Origin: Acorus gramineus
Lineage: Eukaryota; Streptophyta; Magnoliopsida; Acorales; Acoraceae
Length of the DNA stretch: 64,000 nt
Direction: 5' to 3'
Assembly: GCA_030737835.1 (NCBI GenBank)
Contig: CM060854.1
Span: forward strand, 12,917,547 to 12,981,546
The translations under genes were made by a program, and so were the position numbers. Under the pieces are notes generated by a model. The model was not told the origin of the DNA and ran no database searches. It worked only from the letters and a program-made list of their open reading frames with translations. Within the stretch, counting starts at the first letter, position 1, and each line of letters starts with the position of its first letter. This document shows, in pieces, positions 22,649 through 35,291 of the stretch.

Positions 22649-22653
22649 ATACA

Positions 22654-23878
22654 AACCAATGTACATTGTTAAAAAGCAGTTTAATATTTGGTCTGTAGTA
22701 AAGATGTAGCGGTTTACTTTGTAAATGGGGTTAGATTTCATAAAATGTATGAGTGTTTAATAAATTTGTGAAAAGCATTGTTTAGTAGTTGTATCTGAAA
22801 TATAAACTGTTTATCTGGATGTATCTCTCTATTAAAGTTGTAACCTAATATCTGGATGTTCCTCAATATTAAATTTGTATCTGGATGTTAGATTAATAGA
22901 ATTCCAAATAAATGTAATTGAATACAGTTTCTTTCAATTCAAAATAATATTACTGTAGGAACCCAAAAAGATAAAATTTGGTTCATATTTACTTTAATAA
23001 AATCATGAAAAACAAACAAAATATATAAACACAATATGCATGTATTATTAAGATACATCTTACATGTATCTAAATGAAAATAAAAAACTCTATTTGCCCG
23101 AATGTAAATGAGTTTTATAATGATTATAAAAGATTAAACATGCTCATAGATTCAATATACATAATTATACACATCTATAACATGATAATGATCATACATA
23201 TCGAAAATAAACACAATATGCATGTATTATTCAAACACACTTTACATGCATCTAGATTCAAAATAAAAAATTATGTTTGCGTGAATATAAATAAGTTGAA
23301 AAATGAATGTAAAAGTTAAACATGCTCATAGTTTCAATATACATAATTATACACATCTAAAACATCATTAACAATTATACACATCGAAAACAATATAAAC
23401 AATTATACTGCTAGGCAAAAAAATATTGCAATTATTCAAAAGCTTAAAAACATATTTATATGCACATGATGAGATTCATCACATAATTAACATATGTATA
23501 ATAAAAAATCAGAAAGATCGAATTGGCCAAACCTGAAACGATCACCATTAATTACACCACAAAAAACTCACTCAGATAAAAAAAAACAATGAAATTCCTC
23601 ACAAAGATTGGAATCAGATTTCTATTTTATGTTTAGTTTCACACATGATCAATCGATAACTATGAATTGATCTACAATTTTGTATAAACGATTGGATTGG
23701 ATTGAATTGATTTTTTTTAAAAAAGAAAGAACAACCAAATCAAATGATATCGTAACCATCTTTGACAATTAAGGATTTGATTATCAAATTAAACACAAAT
23801 GAGACACTTAAGGGTAAAGGAGGAATTTCAATTGTGCCACCTCATGTGGTTGTGATGGGGCTCAAAAATCTTTATTGT
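22654..23878. other. Right part of MULE-B
   Basis: No gene is seen. AT-rich DNA with GTATCTG/AGATACA motifs (22789-22797, 22813-22825, 23050-23073). Two diverged direct repeats lie at about 23030-23180 and 23210-23360 (AATATGCATGTATTATT... CATGCTCATAG..TCAATATACATAATTATACACATCT). The last ~60 bp is the right terminus. Confidence 0.5.
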
Positions 23879-23892
23879 TTTATAAATAATCA

Positions 23893-25131
23893 CCTTATTA
23901 TCAGTGCTGCTACCTGGGCCCCAGAAATTAGGCCTCATTGATGAGCCCCAATAGATGGCATTCTGCTACTGGTTTCCTGTTTGACTTTCTCAAGCAATAA
24001 AAAAGACTATGACATTACTACCTTTTAGAGGTTTTTAAAAATTAGTTTCAACTAATTATGCCATCATTAATTCCTCATAACAAAATCCCTAAAAACGCGG
24101 ATCATTGAAACTTCCCCGATTGAACAAATTTCAAAAAAAAAATTATGACCTAGGGTTTCCGAATTGGGCGAATCCAGACGAACGAAAAAAAGAAAAAAAT
24201 TCCGGCGATCAAGAGTTCATATCATCTGATTTTCATCCCCAAACAATCATAAATAATGGTGAAGAAAAAAAAATAGATTTCTTCCCACAATGAAACCTCC
24301 GCGTCTGGTTTTTTTTTTTTTTTTTTGCAACATAAACAGGACCATTAGAAGACATTTTTTCACTTCTTGAAAAATGGAATCACTGATTTAAAAAATTAAA
24401 TCCATTTAAAGAATATGTGTTTGAGATACATGTATCTGAAATCCAAAATGATTATTTGTTTATCTAGGTTTGAGAAAAATAATATTTGACATTGTTAATT
24501 TGTTTTAGGTTTTCCAGTGTATCTAGATTTTAGAAAAAAATATTTGACATTGTTCATTTGTTTTAAGTTTTATTGTGCACATTGTTCATTTTCTGAGTCT
24601 GAAAAATAAATGATATAACGAATACAACATTCAGATACATGTATCTCAAAATCTGAAACAAATATCGAATTCAGATATATCTGAATTCAATGTTTGTTTT
24701 CAGTTCTACTGATCAATCTGAAACTAAAAATTGTAAATCGTGATTTTTTTGGGGGTTCAAAAAAGCCTAACCTGGATGGATCACTATTGTTTGCACCACA
24801 ATCAGTTCGCACAAAAATAAATTGTGTAATTCTTTTCTTCTCCACTGAACAAATTTGAATAAAAAAATGAAATTGATATTTATTTTCGTTTCAACCGATC
24901 ATTCTGTATCAAGAAATGGTAAATCATGATTTTTTTTATTGTCCAATTGAATTGATATATTCGAAGGGAAAGAATCTCTCAAATTATAACTACCTCGGGA
25001 TTAATGGGGGCGGTTATGGAAAGCTCAATCCGATTAGTTGGGGGGTAATATGGGTAATTCAAACTTGCCACCTCATAGGGCTTGGGATGGGGTTTAGCAA
25101 TTGAAGCTAAAAAATCATTATTCCTTATTAT
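23893..25131 (+). mobile_element. MULE-C: short non-autonomous Mutator-like element (23902-25122)
   Basis: A perfect 9-bp duplication CCTTATTAT lies at 23893-23901 and 25123-25131. The left end CAGTGCTGCTACCTGGGCC aligns with MULE-B and, inverted, with the right end of MULE-A. The right end (GATGGGGTTTAGCAATTG...AAAATCATTATT) aligns with that of MULE-B. At 1221 bp it has no coding capacity. Internal palindromes with GATACATGTATC occur at 24424-24437 and 24633-24646. Confidence 0.85.
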
Positions 25132-25180
25132 ACATGTGTATATTTTAAAACGGGTGCACACTGCATTTAGACAGGAAATG

Positions 25181-25224
<44 letters not shown>

Positions 25225-25262
25225 CGATTTGATTCAAGCCATTATTATTATTATTATTATTT
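25181..25262. repeat. (TA)n and (ATT)n microsatellites
   Basis: A TA run covers about 25182-25219 and an ATT run about 25241-25261, separated by ~20 bp. Confidence 0.9.
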
Positions 25263-26234
25263 CGTTAAGAAGCTTTAACCAGGCTTAACTTTCTATGTAT
25301 TCAAAATGTTTTACATTTTGTAAGGATTGATCTATACAATCTGGCACTTGGACTGCCACTCGTGTAACTTTGCAAAAACATATCTTTTCATCTTTATCCT
25401 AACCTCGTGTTACCTGATTAATAGTATCTATAAATTGCAGTGGCCCCGAACATCATTGTTGGAAGAGCCAAATAATAACCTCTGCATATGAGCAAAAGAC
25501 AAATGCATTTATATTCTTGGAACTCCTGACCACATTGCTTCCGGTTCCACCTTCATAAGTTCCACCTTCATGAGGGATGCCGCTCCGGATTTACAAAATG
25601 GATGAGGCTGAACTATAACAAATCCAATCCCCGCTGCTTGAATATTCAGATCCACGCTTCTGCCTTCACAACAAAGATCCAGTCTCTTTTGAGGCTTCGT
25701 CCTATATCTTCATCAGTTAACCGTACAGACACATTAGTTGCACTGGTTGGCCTGATATCTTCTCTTATTTCAAGCACTCATATTCATGTTGAGATAGCTC
25801 TGCTGACCACCACTTTAAGATCAGACCTAATGGTTCAAGCCAAAATGACTTTACAACATGATCCACTATAAAGATCTAAATGAGTCCTTTTGAGTACTAC
25901 AAAATATGAAATGAACCATAAAATACTTGTTCCTCCTATTTGTTCCTTTCTTTTCTACATCAATAAAAATCCATAAACAACAAAGCACAATCTAAAACAT
26001 AGGAGACGACCCATTGGTGAGGACACCAATGGTTCTCTCTAAATGGCCATACAATAATGATATTACAAGAACAGTATCTCATAAAAATTTTGGGCAACAA
26101 AAGAATACCTCCCTACTCTACAATTTAAAGGGGTTTCGATTTTCAAATGCTCTGCATAACATTTCCCCAGACTTTATTAATTATAATTCATGCCGACGAA
26201 AATACTGCATATGTGGGGGAGATTATTGTGTTTG
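25263..26234. other. Downstream flank of VHA-B
   Basis: No gene is supported. The region contains an open frame of 89 codons at 25602-25871 with no recognisable motif. The 3' UTR of VHA-B (minus strand) ends somewhere here; an AATAAA (minus strand, 26173-26178) ~60 bp after the stop codon is a good poly(A) signal. Confidence 0.5.
26173..26178 (-). terminator. Poly(A) signal of VHA-B
   Basis: AATAAA on the minus strand, about 60 nt after the stop codon. Confidence 0.5.
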
Positions 26235-29200
26235 TCAGTGAGAGGCGGCTTCCCGGCTGTAGAACTGATCCAAGGTCTTTGCGGGGATGCGGTGGAGAAG
26301 CTCACGGGGGAAGATCCGCAGCAGTGTCCATGCGAGGTCTAGGGACTGAAAGATGTTACGCGTGTCATAGGCTCCCTGTGCGACGAACTTCCTTTCAAAT
26401 TTGTCGAGGAACTCTAGGTATAGCTGCATAAATAGGGACATCATAATCATGCTTTAACAAAAAGTATAATGTAAAGTTCAGGTAGCAGCGTTATAAAGCA
26501 AAACAGTGTGTGCGCACACACACGTGTGTGTGATTCTTTTTGTTGCTTCTGAGGGTTATTCTTACTGTTGGTGCTACTCAATATTATTCTTATTGTGTGT
26601 ATGCTACTCTTACCGACATTCTTATTACAATACTTAATTTTGTTCTTATTGTTACTGTAATTCCTACTGTTATTATTATTCTTACTGTTATTCTTATGCT
26701 TACGGCTATTCCTACTGTTATGTGTCTGCATGTTCGTGAGCGTGCATGTGTGCATAAGAGAGGGAGAGAGAGACCAGATCTTCAGAGGAAAGTGCTTCTT
26801 CTCCCACAACAGCTTTCATCGCCTGGACATCTTTTCCAATTGCATAATTGGCATACAGCTATACATGAAAAAGGGATGAAATCAATCCAACTTATAAACA
26901 GTAATTAAACAATATTTATTATTATTTAAAGGACCTACCTGGTTGGACACATCAGCATGGTCACGACGAGTCATCCCCTCTCCAATGGCACTCTATGAAA
27001 ACACAAGTCTAACACATTACACACGCAAAATGTACCACAAACAGAAAGAATTTAGTGATATCTCAAGACTCCTAGAAACCCATCATTCATGAGAATAATC
27101 ACCTTCATCAATCGCGAGAGAGAAGGAAGCACGTTGATCGGCGGGTATATCTGTGAAAAGCATCAGATAAGGACAGCTCTTTAGTTTGTCCAAAACCGCT
27201 GTAAAATATTACAGTTTCTAATTGCAGCTTTACAGATAACAAATATTGTATTAGTTATATAAAAGAAATACTAAAGACAACTTTTATGCAAGCTGCGTCA
27301 CAAGCTGTACACATATCAGCTCAAGGGAGGAAACACTCGACAGGATATCAAACCCATGATAAATCAAACCGTGAGGTCTGATGTACAAGATAGAGAGACT
27401 ACAAATACCTGCCGATTTTGAAGCTGCCTATCAATGTATATTTGCCCCTCCGTGATATAGCCCGTAAGATCTGGTGTGGGGTGCGTGATGTCTGATCCAA
27501 ACAAGAGCGAGCATTCAATAAGTATAACGCATGATGTATAGTGCAAGAATAAAACTTGAGAAGTAAAATTGCTGGTCTAAAATGAAAAAGATTATTGAAA
27601 CTGTAGACAGGAGTTCAAAATGACAGAAGGCACCATCATTGGGCATGGTCAAGATGGGAATCTGTGTAATGGAGCCTTTTCGTCCTTCAATACGCCCAGC
27701 ACGTTCATATATTGTAGCCAAATCAGTGTACATGTATCCAGGATAACCACGTCGACCTGGGACCTCCTCTCGAGCAGCAGATACCTGCATACAAAATTGA
27801 GAATTCACACTAAGCGAGATGAAAATTAATAGATTCTTCTATCGAAGGATGCGAACGTAGAGATACCATCTTAAGTTGAAAAAGAGAGAAGCAGATGCGT
27901 CATAGTAATTCCATTATTCTGTCAATGAATAATCATGATACAGCAAAATCATCCTATCTGGAAATAGTAGGCTCCATAGAAAGATTATGTGCAGCAACAT
28001 TACCAACACTTATGGATCTTAGGTTATGTGCAGCAACATTACCAACACTGATGGATCTTTCAAAGTTCGCCACTATAATATTATAGAGCAAATCATCATA
28101 TATGTTCCAGTAAATGAACATGAGGGATCATACAACATTTATGCATTTCTTTTTATTTATGCTTATGACAAGAAATATCCATCACCCCAATATAAAGTAC
28201 TCATTAAACAACTATACATATAGATACCATATATGGGCCCTATACTCATTGGTATGAAACTGAGATGACTAGGAAATGGCATGTTAATACCTCACGAAGA
28301 GCATCAGCATACGAGCTCATATCTGTAAGTATGACCAAGACGTGCTTCCCGCATTCATAAGCCAGATATTCTGCTGTAGTCAGTGCAATGCGAGGAGTGA
28401 TAATCCTTTCAATGGTGGGGTCATTGGCCTGTATAGAAGCACATATGTAAATAACAAAAACAGGTGTCAGAGTCACCAACTAAAAATGCAACAACAACCT
28501 AAAAGGCAATATTACATCCACATCATAAGCAATTTAAGTAATATCATGTTAAAACTCTACCAAGTTCAGGAACAGGGTCACTCTCTCCATCGATCCATTT
28601 TCTTCAAAATCACGCTTAAAGAATTGTGCGGTCTCCATGTTTACACCCATAGCCGCAAACACAATAGCAAAATTGTCCTCTTCCCCACCCTGTCAAAACA
28701 TAGAATATATAAGAATTTGTGGCTCTAAAAACACCATGCCAATGCCTCTAATGTATAGACAAATTCAAGAACAATGACCATATGGCACTTATTTTACTTC
28801 TGACAGCATGACTGGCAAGTGAAAATACATAAACTTAAAGTATAAACCTTTTTCACAGTTGTACATATTATTTTATTTGGGAGAACTGAGTATTGAAGTT
28901 ACAGGTGGGACATGCTTCCCCACACAAGACGCTCCCCATCTCCACAAGTGCCTTCTATGAGAGAATTGTGAATAATGCTATCAGAGTATCAAGGAAAGGC
29001 TATGTGCTTTGACTATCATTTCAATGGAGATTGCTTAATACATGTAGGTAATCTCTTATAACTCACATCCAGGTTCCAGGAACTCCCTAGGATCGACGAT
29101 TTTTTTCTTTCTAAATTATTAAAATTTGTGCAATTCACAGGTTTTTAAAATAAGTTTAATTCCAAAGGTATGACCATAAATATATTAAATATGTCTAGGA

Positions 29201-32200
29201 TATATTTTGTTCCAGACGTGAATGTCAGTTCAAGCCTGGTTAATTTATCAGCAAATGTTTGTCTAATGTTTGATTGTTGAGTTCATTGGAAGAACAAGGG
29301 GTCCAGACATACCTCCAAAAGATTCGTCGTTTTCTCCAATCTCTTCACAAGGCCAGCCTGACGACAAATCTGGGCAGCTATTTCATTGTGTGGAAGCCCA
29401 GCAGCAGAGAAGAGGGGGATCTTCTGTCCCCGAGCAATGGAGTTCATGACATCAATCGTAGATATTCCGGTCTGAATCATCTCTTCAGGATAAGTTCTCT
29501 CACTTGGGTTAATTGAACTTCCTGGAATAATAGATCATAAATAGATCAAAATGCCAACTAGAGAATATATAAAGGTTCATTGGATTAGTTCATATATGCA
29601 CAACCGCACAATTCACCATCCAGACAAACTTACTAACCGGAAATGTCCAAGTAAGCCTCAGGCAAGATAGGAGGCCCATTGTCTATAGGCTTTCCAGATC
29701 CATTGAAAATACGTCCCAGCATATCAATTGATACAGGAGTTTTTAAAACCTGGACACATAGAAATGGACGTAGTTAGCAGACTGATGCACATGATAAAAA
29801 GATTTCTGCTTCTACTACTACTCCATAGAAGGATCCCAAGGCGGACAATAAAATTCAAATTTTTATTTAAAGAACTTTACACAATCTGATGCAAACTCTA
29901 AAAATGAAAAAAATGTGCACACAAATTGAAATGCCAGCATGCAAATAGCTCCAATCATGAATTCAGGCACAAATCAGGACACACGTCACAGTATAATTAT
30001 CCAACGGGGCAAGTTCTGTTAGTGTTATGGTTCTTTATGTTATGGGTGTACGACCCCATTGCAGGTCAAATGAAAATAATAAAATTTTATTTTACAGAAC
30101 TCTCACCCCACTCCCCCCAAATCTCGTCCAACCACATATCTTCCCATATCTTGGAGTTTACATGTTGTTCACTTAATCACTTGAGAAGACAAAAGACTAC
30201 AAGCACATTTTAACATTCATTATCAAGTCCCTATTTTACGTCACACTATAAGTTTCCAAAACATTAATCCCTCTTGCAGAACCTGCTTCTTCCACTCCTC
30301 TCAATAAGCGGCAAACTAATAACACTGGATTTTCCTGATTCTGCAATTCTTCTTAACTGCAACCAAATGTGGTAATCCTTGCTCCATTTTTTTTTTTATG
30401 TACACCTAAATTTGCTAATCCTTGCTCCTTGTATACAGATACATACAGAATGTACACCTAACTTTGTCATATCTATTAAATCAAATATACTGACTTATCA
30501 AGAAAATTGATGCAATAATGTGGATGTGTTCATGCTAATTATTTCGTTACTTATCCTTTCAGGGTTCATAATATTTTACAGAAGAACTTTTTGTGGAATT
30601 CTCTACAATGAGAATGATGATAACAGTAACAGGAAGCTCAGCACAAGAGGATATGTCATAGAACATAACGAAGACCATTACCTCCCCGGTGAATTGTACA
30701 GTTGTATATTTGTTGTCAATTCCGGATGTTCCTTCGAATACCTGACGCCAAAATGCCATAGAGTCAACATATGAGTATATATGCAGAAGAAGGCCTTTGT
30801 ATTATAATTTGTTGTATGGTAATGGAAATAGAAAAATAGCAGGATATAATAGCACCCGTTACTCAATTCCATCAGCAAACCAACCAATTGAATTCAGATA
30901 TGAAAGAAGAAAATGTGTATAGATCTCCAGCAGTCCCCATGAATTGGAAGACTGCAGCCATGTTGAAAACCTGCCCAGACAGTGACCTGGACCCTCCACA
31001 GGCACATCCAACAGAAGATAAAATAGGAAGGAAAAGAAGCTCAGGCATAAACAGTTTTTTGCATATAAAGGAGCAGTAAACATGAGCGAAAGAAGGCATA
31101 AAAATCAATTGCAATTTTTGATATGATGTGAAAAATGGCCAGTGCATCTAAAGGTCTGAATAATAACAATAATAAATCTTTAAATCCATGCTACTTCTTT
31201 CAGATCCCAAACAATTTGCATAAAATGGAAGCCTTTTAGGGGCCAAAGGATAATAAATCTTTAAATCCATGCTATCCCAAACAATTTGCATGAAATGGAA
31301 GCCTTTTATGGGCAAAGGAAGTGTGTCATTCAGACGTCTCCTCCTAAAATAATGACAAATTTTAGTGGAAAAAGGAACAATCTGAGAAATGCCTAGGAAA
31401 AAAAAAAACCTGGACAACAGCCTTTTCACCATCAACTTCCAAAACCTGACCACGTCGAGTAGAGCCATCCCCTAGTCGAATATTGACAATCTCCTGATAC
31501 TTGGGACCCTGATACAGTGTGGACAATTAATAATAGTACATACATCACTGCGACTTTGAATGAGGAAAATTATATAATGTAGCTCTGAAATAATGTGTAT
31601 TTATATTTTATAAAAAAAATACCTTGACTTTTTCCAGTATAACCAGTGGTCCTGCTACTCCAGAAACAGTCCGGTACTCTACAGCATATACACAAAAAAT
31701 TATACAATCAAATTCTGAGATCTTTGAGCTGCAGCATATACAAATCCATATAATAGCAAAGTATCAATTTTATGAAGCATTGTATTTGCAACTAAGATTA
31801 ATTATGGACAATCTTTAAAAAACTACATAGGAACTTACATATCCCTAGATGGACCTCTATTCTTGATAGATTTTTATGGAGATGCCCCAAATGAGACTTC
31901 AAGAAGAAAAATGGCAAAAGATCATAATAGAAGGGCTGAGTCTTCCTGTTAGTGCCCCTTCCCCCAATGTATCATGACAGATGCATTATCAAAATGATTT
32001 CATGTTGTTCATAATTAAACACTACATATGAGACTATTTTATGTGAAAACATTTTTTTTGTCAATAGTTAACAAAATGAGAAATAGAAGAAGAAAGACAT
32101 CAAAATAAAAAAGGAATTACAAACAAGGTAATCTGCACAACAACATGTATCCATGAACACACACGTTTTGTGCTTGAATTAGTTCAAGATTCGACTTCAA

Positions 32201-32669
32201 ATTAAAAACAAACCATAATACCTGTGTTCTATTTCTAATTTTAAACAGACATTCCAAGTACAACAAAGCTAATACCACCTCTTCTCTTGTTGTCAATACA
32301 CTACAATCTGACTTTTGGTCCAAAGCCCAGAAAAATGATAAGACATCCAAATCCAAATAAATATAAGTCTTTCAAGTTTTAATTTCATGACATGAACCAT
32401 TAGATGGTTAGACGGACATCTTCTTAGATTCATAACATCAAGTTCAAGAACGACAACAGCGAGTTTTTGAGTTGTAAACATTAGCTAATGAAATGCAAAT
32501 AATGCATGCAGCACACGTTTAGATAGAAATAGAGAGTAACAAATACATAGAGCATAAACCAAAACATAATAATAACAAAAAAAACAGTTACAACCAGAGT
32601 AGGATACATACCCATCCCAATCTCCAGGGATCCCTCCTCCAAGTCGGAACCATTTTGTGCGATACCCAT
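26235..32669 (-). CDS. VHA-B: V-type H+-ATPase subunit B (VHA-B), 14 coding exons, 489 aa
   Basis: Subunit B is the regulatory nucleotide-binding subunit of the V1 hexamer on vacuole and endomembranes; with subunit A it drives proton pumping. Coding exons: 32669-32612, 31678-31623, 31508-31410, 30741-30682, 29749-29638, 29521-29313, 28689-28561, 28428-28291, 27784-27634, 27491-27409, 27150-27103, 26992-26939, 26858-26775, 26423-26235. All junctions are GT-AG and in phase, total 1470 nt, length close to the ~486-490 aa usual in plants. Landmarks: beta-barrel start with [24 protein letters not shown] (167-175) in place of a true P-loop, as expected for [13 protein letters not shown] (276-287); C-terminal [20 protein letters not shown]. 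No stop or frameshift is seen. Start chosen by [19 protein letters not shown]. Expected to be broadly expressed. Confidence 0.97.
26500..26740. repeat. Simple repeats in VHA-B intron 13 flank
   Basis: A CA/TG run at about 26510-26532 and an irregular ATTCTTACTGTT array at about 26560-26720 lie in the last intron. Confidence 0.6.
27982..28059. repeat. 39-bp tandem duplication in a VHA-B intron
   Basis: Two 39-bp copies (27982-28020 and 28021-28059) differ at two positions. They lie in the intron between coding exons 8 and 9. Confidence 0.9.
31169..31318. repeat. ~75-bp tandem duplication in a VHA-B intron
   Basis: ATAAATCTTTAAATCCATGC starts each copy (31169 and about 31250); the second copy lacks a 14-bp CTTCTTTCAGATCC-like piece. 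It lies in the intron between coding exons 3 and 4. Confidence 0.8.
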
Positions 32670-33235
32670 ATTTCAAACTGCATAAATCAAAGCAAATCGC
32701 AACAAATCAAACAAAAAAGTCAACAAAGAACACATGAAAAAATAATCAAATAATGGGGCAAACAATCCACAATTCTCAAACTACTACCACTCCTCACCTC
32801 AAAGCAGGCCACAAAACATCCCGCTAAAAAATTGCATGAAAAAAGCAGAATAACAACATGATTTGTTCCAACTCAAAAGGGGGGAAACTTTGAAAAACAA
32901 ATTGACTCAAGACAAATACACCAAAGACATCAAGAAATGATGAGACACCATCAAAAACCCGACCCGAAATTCTTATATAGACAGTTAAAGAGAGGCTTTT
33001 TTAGATCTCCCACCTGATCCACCCAAAAAAAACCTAAATTCGCATAAAAGGGTCCTCAAAAAATCTTTCCTTTTTTCACATAAAACAACCGAATAAGAGA
33101 TGCCCGATATTGGCGAAGATCGACTTCAACAACCCAAAAAAACACAGATTTCAACGAATCGATTCAAAGTTAGGGAGATGAAGAGGACAGAGCATACCTT
33201 CGTTTTCGATCCGATCAGAGATTGAGAGACAGAGA
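32670..33235 (-). other. 5' UTR of VHA-B with a leader intron
   Basis: An acceptor TTTATGCAG ends at 32678, leaving an 8-nt untranslated piece before the ATG. An upstream exon made of CT-rich text ends at 33198 before GTATGC (33197-33192). The intron 33197-32678 is about 520 bp and, like many plant leader introns, could raise expression. The exon's 5' limit is inferred from the TATA box. Confidence 0.7.
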
Positions 33236-33251
33236 GAGAGAGAGAGGGAAG

Positions 33252-33262
33252 AAATATATATT
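33252..33262 (-). promoter_or_regulatory. TATA box of VHA-B
   Basis: On the minus strand AATATATATTTC is followed after ~10 bp by a (CT)n pyrimidine patch (33246-33225), the common plant core-promoter arrangement. Start of transcription would be near 33225-33235. Confidence 0.6.
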
Positions 33263-33468
33263 AAACGTTTTATTAAGTTTTTTTTTTCGCTCGCACGATC
33301 GATCTTCTGTTGTCGTAAAAGATGATAATGGGATCACAGCCGTTCGATCGAGTCTAGAATTAGATATGACGGTCCATGTGGGCCCACCGGTTATGACCAA
33401 TGAAAGCCGTCCACGTGGATTGGTGAACGAGATGAGCAGTGTTTCAGGGTTTCATGTGGGTTTTAAAA

Positions 33469-33985
33469 GTTGTGATTAGGGTGGAAAGAGCCGAACAGCT
33501 CAGACTCAGCTCGAGCTCGATTTGGTTAAAGCTCGTTATAGGCTCGTTCGATTAGACAAACGAGTTGAATTTGAACAATTTTTAAAGCTCAGTTTGTAAA
33601 CGAGTCGAGCTCAAATCGAGCCCTAACGAGCTCATTTACTTAACAAAAAAAAGGTTAACGAGCTAAGTCTGAATCCAAGCTTATGTTACTTTCACATGTA
33701 AAAGGTGTTGTGATCTGTGAAATGTGACTTCTCAAATGCTAAACAAGATTTTTTTTAGCTAAACAAGCCCGAGCTGAGTTTTGATTCGAGCTTCGGCTTG
33801 GCTTGTTTAACAAACGAGCCAAGCCGAGCTTCAACCGAATTTTTCACGAGCTCAACGAGCCGAGCTTGAACATAAAATGAAGCTCGTTCTCGAGCCGAGT
33901 TGAGCCGAGCCTGATACTAAATGAGCCAAGTCTGAGCAGGTCAAAACTCTGCTCGTTCTGCTCATTTACCACCCCTAGTTCCGAT
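33469..33985. mobile_element. hAT-like MITE rich in GCTCGAGC/CGAGCC (33477-33977)
   Basis: Ends TAGGGTGGAAAGAGC and, inverted, TAGGGGTGGTAAATGAGC. The 8-bp flanks GTTGTGAT and GTTCCGAT agree at 6 of 8 positions, fitting an old hAT duplication. The inside is a run of CGAGC motifs. About 0.5 kb, no coding capacity; lies just upstream of the VHA-B promoter. Confidence 0.75.
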
Positions 33986-35291
33986 GATGATGATGAGAAT
34001 GATAGATTATGGTGTGATTTACTAGATCATTGTCCATGGGACGGTCCTGATCGATTCGCCCCAAATGATAGCTGCCAACCCTTTTTCTATTGTTAAGTTA
34101 TACAACCCCCTGCGAAAATCATAAAGGTCCCTATAAAATTGATAAATTCCCACAAGTCTCTACCTTAGTCCTTGAGTCAAATATCCGTATTCCGTTGGGA
34201 TAATAGTGAGACCCAAAACTATTGCACAAGTCCCTAGAAAGTGAATTAAATCTGAATTAGACCTTTGAATGACTAAAAAATTATTGTCTTCTCTAATAGT
34301 GTAAAAAAAAAAAGCAAAAAATGCATATAACTCCCTACAAAGTTGCCTATATCCATATTAGTGCTTGTGTTTTTACGATATCCAAATAACTCCCAGTAAA
34401 GTTAATGTAAATTCATTATGGTCCTTCTCTTAGTGTAGGTAACCTAATGGTTGGTTAAATTTAACCACACTTAATCAATTACCATTAAGCTCTTTAATAC
34501 TAACACAAATGAAAGGTTCCTCTCATTGTAGCAACTGTTAGATTGCAATGGTAGAGAGGGTCAAAATTGTAATTGCAGAGGCTTATATGGATTTTAAATT
34601 ATTTCTAGGGGTATATTTACATATCTGCTATTAATTTGAGGTTAACTAGATGGAATATATCCAGAATATTCTAATTTGTTAATTAAATTTTAATGGAGTT
34701 TTATGAATTTACGTTAACTTTGTAGGAGTTATTTGGATTTCGTAAAAACACTGGGATGAATATAGATATAGACAACTTTACTGGGAGTTATGATCATTTT
34801 CCCAAAAAAAAAAAAAAAAGGATCGCATATAAAAATCCTCCCCAAATTTCTTCCACTTCCATATCTGCTAACCAGTGCCCCATCTACCACACCTCACCTG
34901 GTTCATCCTCTATCTTTAATTAATTAAACAGTAACACAAAAGGAAAATGATTTACCCAATTAGCAGTGGAAAATGTATTTTATCATGAAACTCATTCAAA
35001 CTCTATTTAAAGTGATTCAGAAATTTAAACAAAGTTGCACAAGAATGTCCAAATCTTTCTTATATCTCACGGGATAGCCAGTTTAAATGCTCTTTTTCAA
35101 ATCAAGCATGAATGATGATAGTGCCCACTAGCACTATTGATTCTGCGTGGACCTTATGACAAACACATGGTGACCACGGACACCCCTGGAAGTAGTACGA
35201 CTCAGACGCCCTCCCCTTCATCTAGTAGTAGCTATCGCCTGTGAGCCCGAAGCCCGGGCCACGGGCCGGGCCGGGCCAGCAGTTGACAATA
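33986..35291. other. Intergenic DNA around the 34.3 kb MITE
   Basis: Apart from the MITE no gene or further element is recognised. 35236-35270 is a short GGGCCGGGCC-rich stretch. Confidence 0.4.
34305..34806. mobile_element. MITE with ~110-bp terminal inverted repeats
   Basis: The left arm (about 34316-34430) and the right arm (about 34690-34800) are inverted copies: TATAACTCCC..CAAAGTTG and CAACTTTACTGGGAGTTAT, with shared GTAAAAACAC and TTATTTGGAT inside. The ends lie in A-rich runs, so the target duplication cannot be read. Long arms suggest a Mutator-like or foldback origin. Confidence 0.65.

Larger units (their letters stand above)
12816..22653 (-). mobile_element. LTR retrotransposon, Ty3/gypsy chromovirus (Tekay/Del-like), non-autonomous (12821-22648)
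   Basis: Perfect TSD ATACA flanks the element. Reading on the minus strand: 5' LTR (22648-19175), PBS, gag, an LTR-derived fragment, a pol remnant with RT/RNase H, integrase end and chromodomain, PPT, 3' LTR (16288-12821). The internal region is only about 2.9 kb, so most of pol is missing. LTRs of ~3.47 kb are long for the group. Tekay/Del assignment rests on the gag layout, the chromodomain, the PBS and LTR ends; phylogeny was not possible here. The two LTRs differ by many substitutions and small indels, so the insertion is not recent. Confidence 0.93.
11742..23887 (+). mobile_element. MULE-B: non-autonomous Mutator-like element (11751-23878), carrying a gypsy insertion
   Basis: The 9-bp duplication TTTATAAAT lies at 11742-11750 and 23879-23887. 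The left end (AGTTCTACTACCTGGGCC) matches the left end of the third MULE and the reverse complement of the right end of MULE-A. Without the 9.8 kb retrotransposon at 12821-22648 the element is about 2.3 kb. No transposase or ULP1 coding sequence remains. The internal text near 11990-12130 (CCTAGGGTTTGCGATTTCG, ATGATGGTGAAGAAAGGTG) matches 24150-24290 of MULE-C and probably derives from the 5' part of a MULE gene. The right end is only loosely similar to the left. Confidence 0.75.

Noticed and set aside
25602-25871. 89-codon open frame near VHA-B
   Set aside because: No motif, no promoter or splice context, and it lies in the downstream flank of VHA-B.
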